Shown: one piece after another, positions 60,008 through 64,000 of the stretch | How positions within the stretch are numbered: the stretch's first letter is position 1 | Layout: the number at the start of each line of letters is the position of its first letter | Assembly (NCBI GenBank): GCA_015501595.1 | Contig: JADNRX010000003.1 | Span: 620,001 to 684,000 of the forward strand | Direction of reading: 5' to 3' | Origin: Hymenopellis radicata | Lineage: Eukaryota > Basidiomycota > Agaricomycetes > Agaricales > Physalacriaceae | Length of the DNA stretch: 64,000 bases | Notes under the pieces: generated by a model | The model's database searches: none | What the model was told of the DNA's origin: nothing | Seen by the model: the letters and a program-made list of their open reading frames with translations, nothing else | Made by a program: the position numbers and the translations under genes

Positions 60008-61432
60008 TCAGTCCGATAGCTCGATAATGTCCACATCCTCTACATCTGCTGGGTTTGCGACCCTTCTCCTCACATGGCGCGTCGGTACGGGCACATTCTC
60101 TTTATCTTCATCGTCCGATATATCAATTACATCCATGTCGTCCTGCGGTGGCACTGCGTCATCTACCGTGGACGAAGCGGGACGAGAAACCGTGCTCTTT
60201 GCTTGAGTCTGGTCTACTGCGGCCCATAGCTCCTCGTTGGCAAAGTCGTCGTCGTCCCCAAACTCAGAGGACGCGTCTTGAGCTCGTGCAGGAGCCACGG
60301 GTTTATCATCATCATCGTCACTGTCAATGACTATGGTTCGAGAGGAAGGACCGATGGGGGAAAGTGAAATGCTAGCCGCGAGTTGCCTGTCGACCTGCGT
60401 TGGACCATCAAAGAAGGAAGACGTGGGGTTAACCAGAGTGGCAGCAGAGGCTAAGGAATCTGGGACGCGTCGGCGCCGTGGTTGGTCCTCGTCGTCCATG
60501 TGATCGTGTAAAGTCGGGGACGGCGGCCGAGGAGGTGATATCTCGCGTAACGGCGATCGGGGACCGGGTGCTGGATGATGTTGTGGTGGGTCCTGCATGT
60601 CGACTTGGGGTACTTCAAGTCTGTATCGCGATATCAGAGTCGAATGACGCGTAAAGATAATCATACCCAAGACGCAGGTGCAAGCTTCGCGTAAAGTTTC
60701 CCGTTGATTGACCTCGCGGTCTTCGGTCATATGCTCTTTGAGTGTAACGCATCGTGGTTCCAGAAAAGCTATTCCTCGGCGGACTTTGCAGTCTTTGAGG
60801 AGAAGCTGGAAGAAATGTCAGAGCAGTCAAATGGCCGGCAATCCACGGACCTTGTACCCCAGAGGCGTTGTCCCAAGTCTGAGCTGTGGTAGGCTGCGAT
60901 ACTCCATGGCCTTGAGGGTTATTGCGCCATCGCTGAGCTCCATGCTAAGCATGCTCCTGGGGTAATTGGGTATCGGCCCTTCTCCCTCGACATCGACATC
61001 GCCCTCGCCTTCTTCCTCTTCGCCAGCAGCCAGTCTCTCTTCCCTCGTTAATCGCACCTTGTTCAGGTTATACGCACTGATCCCGATATCTGTGATAGAT
61101 GTAATCTCGACCAGAACTGGCGGCCCCGATATCCGTGTTTGCTTCTGGTCCGTATTTGCGACATGGGTTGGCAGGCCCGTGCCGTGCAGCATGGAATCTT
61201 GCAGGTTGGACGACAGCAGCTGATTCTCTACTTCTTGGATGATTGTGGCCATTTGAGTGGCTGGATTGAGCGCCTTGTCCTCCACGACCCAGTCGTAGCA
61301 AGCTTGCAGCCATTCCTTTGGAGATCTTCAGTAAATGAGTGGCTCCGTGATGTACACCGCGCTTACCGGGTCAACGCGCGGTCGCGGATAGTTTTGGGAG
61401 AGAAAGTCGGTCACCGCCGTGGGCACGTCCAT
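60008..61432 (-). CDS. RMI1: RMI1, RecQ-mediated genome instability protein
   Basis: OB-fold subunit of the Sgs1/BLM-Top3-Rmi1 complex that dissolves double Holliday junctions. It starts MDVPTAVTDFLSQNYPRPRV; an intron in DP|EWLQACYDWV gives the N-terminal helical bundle of the family (WLxxCxxWV). The OB-fold part is SMLSMELSDGAITLKAMEYR, SLPQLRLGTTPLGYK|LLLKDC, KVRRGIAFLEPRCVTLKEH, with the LGTTPLGxK and RRGIxLLEP motifs. The rest is disordered and acidic (VIDSDDDDDKPVA; VIDISDDEDKEN), with repeated DxD/IIELSD segments like SUMO-interaction motifs (inference). The start is fixed by the upstream ATG in a conserved context. Complete, with no frame break. Confidence 0.88.
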
Positions 61433-61766
61433 GGCGGCAGGATGAAAGAAACGAGTGGTGTAGAACACCGGCAAGGTTCGCGTTCAAGGTCCTTTAAAGA
61501 CCTCACGATCACATGTGCTTGCTTTGTTCCCAATTTGATTTTGCTTCCCAACCATCACATGCAGGTTCGGCTGACGACAGCCAGTTTGGACGAAGGACGA
61601 GGTAAATGGAAACAGATATATTATACACTAACAAGACCACTGTGGCGCATACTTTGGCTTCCCCTAACCATAACTCTTCCTCTTGAAACGAACTGGCAGT
61701 GCTAGCGGCACTTCTTTGGGCAAAATGGACTCCTAGCAGGTCATTAGCATCATTCTGCGCAGTTCT

Positions 61767-62335
61767 TTAATCACGTACCACGTCGGCATTGCATGGATTC
61801 TCATTTTCCTTGTTATCATTGCCTGCAACGCGGTCTTCCACCTCGTCTTCATAGTTCCAATCCTTAGGCGGAATTGGCGGTTTGGCTGTCGATGCCCTGG
61901 ACTTCATGACACGCTCAACCTTAACTTCGGAGTCTCTCTTCCTCTTCTTTCCTCGCGTGCTGGCCTGAGAACTTCTCATTAGATTATGATGACTGCTCAT
62001 GCTGAACGCCTACTTACAGAATCAACGGCGACTTCCTCGGCCTGTATTTTGTCCTTAGGTATCTTGTTTTGGTGCGTGTTTCTGCGCTGGTGTATCTCCC
62101 AGTTATGCGGAGCGTATCGAGACACCTTATCCAACGCGATCTCTTTGGTGCAAAGTTTGCAGAAGACAGTGTGCGCTTTGAGCCAACCGATGTGCGGATG
62201 GTTGTTTAATTCGTCTCGTCGATTGGTTTCTGCAGAAGTCAACGCTGTACCAGAAGTCGTGTCTTTGGGCGTCGGATGTGATGGAGGAGTGGTGGGCTTC
62301 GCGGCCGAAGCGGATTGTCGGGTTTCACGGCGCGT
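61767..62335 (-). pseudogene. BED-like zinc-finger gene, left copy, start codon lost
   Basis: Same gene as the right copy: HTVFCKLCTKEIALDKVSRY, HNWEIHQRRNTHQNK, then an intron and a tail SQASTRGKKRKRDSEVKVER ... ENPCNADVVRD. The codon matching the right copy's ATG is ACG here (62333-62335). The frame stays open upstream, so a longer protein from a farther ATG or a non-ATG start is possible. The TATA box is kept. The tail has extra residues (YEDEVEDRV) missing from the right copy, so each copy has changed separately. Confidence 0.65.
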
Positions 62336-63093
62336 GGTGCTGAACTGGGGCGAGGACACGTACCGCTTCTCTTTATACCCCTCTGTCGCGCCATCTCCCG
62401 CACAATGGATCACGGACAGCCTATTGTGCCACTCGATAGCATGTGGTCCACTGTGGACCATCTCGATCAACGATCGGCGGTGCTGACGACTGTGGATTGC
62501 TACGCGCTGCATTATGGGTATTCACAGACGAAAGAAAGGTGCGCTTCATACTACATGAGTTCTACATAATTGTCCATATGATTAAATAAACGCTGAAACT
62601 CTTGTGCCAAAACCCCCAGAGCCAGACTCCTCTTATATTCCCGCTTTACGTCGCAAGCGCGGCGGTTGACAGGGTCAAATTCGTCAAGCCCATTGTGCCA
62701 TTCGACCAGATATGGGATACAATGGCGCCCGCTCAAGCACTTTTCTCTCGTAGAAATCAGAAGGTCCAACGTTCATAGAATGTGATATGTGTACCCGGAT
62801 ATACATTTGTCATACATAAATGATACAATGCTGCAAGGTCGCAATCATTATTGCGCCACAATAACTTGTCGGTGGTCAAGGACGAGGGTGCCAAAAGCGG
62901 TTCCCGCAATCATTGCAGTACAGGGAGACACGCCGTTCCTCTGGCCCAGGCTGATGAGGGTGAAAACAGCTGAGGTAGAGCGCATGAATTCATTGTGCGC
63001 CGCCAAATCATCAAAGACTTACGGAAGTGCTAGCGGTACTTTGGGAAAATCGGACTCCTAGCACTGGTCATTAGCATCATTCTTCGTAGCCCT

Positions 63094-63644
63094 TTAATCA
63101 CGTACCACATCGGCATTGCCTGGATTCTCATTTTCCTTGTCATCATTGCCTGCCACATGGTTCCAATCCTTGGGCGGAATTGGCTGTTCTGCTGCCGATG
63201 TTCTGGACTTCATGACACGCTTGACCTTGACTTCGGAGTCCCTCTTCCTCTTCTGTCCTCGCGTGCTGGCCTGAGAACTCATTAGATTACGATGACTGCT
63301 CATCCTGAGAGCCTACTTACAGAATCGACGCCGACGACTTCCTGTGTTTTCTCCTTAGGTATATTGTTTTGGTGCGTACTCCTCTGTTCGTGTATCCCCC
63401 AGTTATGCCGGGCGTATCGAGACACCTTGTCCAACGCGATCTCTTTGGCACAAAGTTTGCAGAAGACGGTGTGCGGTTTGACCCAACTGATGTGCGGATG
63501 GTTGTCTAATTCGTCCCGTCGCTTGACTTCTGCAGGCGTCAACGCTCTATCAACAGTCGTGTCTTTGGGCGTCGGATGCGATGGAGGAGTGGTGGGCTTC
63601 GCGGCCGAAGAGGTGGTTGAAGCGGATTGCCGGGTTTGACGCAT
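63094..63644 (-). CDS. Small BED-like zinc-finger protein, right copy
   Basis: About 165 residues. MRQTRQSASTTSSAAKPTTP leads to the zinc-binding core HTVFCKLCAKEIALDKVSRY, ARHNWGIHEQRSTHQN: C-x2-C, then H-x4-H, the BED/C2H2 pattern. The basic tail (RGQKRKRDSEVKVKRVMKSR) is a nuclear signal. One 51-base intron lies between VDS and ASTRGQ. A TATA box on the minus strand (63694-63700) is about 50 bases before the ATG. Stand-alone proteins with this finger and charged tail are common and often expanded in agaricomycetes; DNA binding is inferred, and some derive from transposases. Confidence 0.65.
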
Positions 63645-63693
63645 GGTGCTGGATTGGAGGGTGAGGGAGGACACGTCGACACGTACCGCTTCT

Positions 63694-63700
63694 CTTTATA
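63694..63700 (-). promoter_or_regulatory. TATA box of the right zinc-finger copy
   Basis: On the minus strand TATAAAG, about 50 bases upstream of the start at 63644. The same box sits at 62371-62377 in the left copy. Confidence 0.45.
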
Positions 63701-64000
63701 CCCCTCTGTCGCGCCATCTCCCGCACAATGGATGACGGACAGCCTATTGTGCCACTCGATAGCATGTCGACGGTCTGTGGACCATCAACTTGCCATCAAC
63801 GATCGGCGGTGTGGACAATCAACGATCGGCGGCCACTGACAACTGCGGATTGCTACGAGCCGCATTATGGGTGTTTACATTACTAGGTGAGACAAAAGAA
63901 AGGTGCGCTTCATACTACATGAGTTCTACATAATTGTCCATATGATTAAATACACGCCGCCGAAACTCTTGTGTCAAAACCCTCAGATTACTCTAGTGTG

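Larger units (their letters stand above)
61697..63990. repeat. Direct duplication carrying a small zinc-finger gene
   Basis: About 0.9 kb is present twice in the same direction: roughly 61697-62625 and 63025-63990. Both contain the gene, its TATA box and an identical upstream tract (for example CTACATGAGTTCTACATAAT near 62550 and 63920). Spacer 62626-63024 is unlike either copy. The coding parts are about 80-85% alike by eye. Confidence 0.85.

Noticed and set aside
1..64000. tRNA, rRNA, CRISPR or bacterial operon features
   Set aside because: None were recognised; the window is eukaryotic nuclear DNA with spliced genes. Small tRNAs with introns could have been missed by eye.

Overview
The window is nuclear DNA of a basidiomycete fungus, most likely an agaricomycete (mushroom-forming class). 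The evidence is a high gene density on both strands, genes split by many introns of about 45-60 bases with GT...AG ends, and a protein set typical of that group: Ncp1-like protein, GMC oxidoreductase, a divergent SLC25 carrier, and several proline/serine-rich conserved proteins. No rRNA, tRNA or CRISPR array was recognised. Exon structures were worked out by hand from splice signals and reading-frame continuity, so a given span runs from start codon to stop codon and includes introns.

Left part (1-28.3 kb), mostly housekeeping genes: a conserved unknown protein, VPS51 (-), a lysine-rich nuclear-type protein, a GMC oxidoreductase, a thymine/uracil DNA glycosylase of the TDG/Mug family (-), a tandem pair of small proteins with an H-W...N-C-Q-N-W motif (one broken), eIF5 (-), an F-box protein (-), IWS1/SPN1, a 2.9 kb stretch without a recognisable gene, two conserved unknown proteins, a small mitochondrial-type membrane protein (-), a TTC9-like TPR protein, and a Ca3427-type periplasmic-binding-fold protein (-).

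Middle (28.5-48 kb): an intron-rich telomerase reverse transcriptase (TERT), glutathione peroxidase with a possible mitochondrial presequence, a mitochondrial-carrier-like protein (-), a secreted or anchored lactonase-type beta-propeller, an Ncp1-like protein (-), the eIF2-alpha kinase GCN2 with all its domains, a methyltransferase-16 family enzyme (-), and a SnoaL/NTF2-like protein.

The stand-out object is at 48,159-55,658: a 7.5 kb DNA transposon with 34 bp terminal inverted repeats (30/34 identical) flanked by a perfect 8 bp target duplication, CGTAAACC. It carries one very large gene whose protein looks like a DDE transposase: an N-terminal cysteine-rich (DUF6729-like) region, candidate catalytic D, D and E, a 3'-5' exonuclease-like domain lying between the second D and the E, and a C-terminal cysteine cluster. 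The gene is now broken by frame breaks and by a nested 255 bp MITE (51,106-51,360; TA target duplication). Taking the MITE away mentally rejoins the reading frame exactly.

Right part (56-64 kb): an F-box protein, a phenol-hydroxylase-type FAD monooxygenase, RMI1 (-), and a direct duplication of about 0.9 kb carrying a small zinc-finger (BED-like) gene. The left copy has lost its start codon (ATG to ACG); the right copy looks intact.

A recurring oddity is single-base frame breaks in otherwise conserved genes (IWS1, glutathione peroxidase, carrier, methyltransferase and others), several at short homopolymer runs. This looks more like assembly error than biology and matters for anyone using the gene models.
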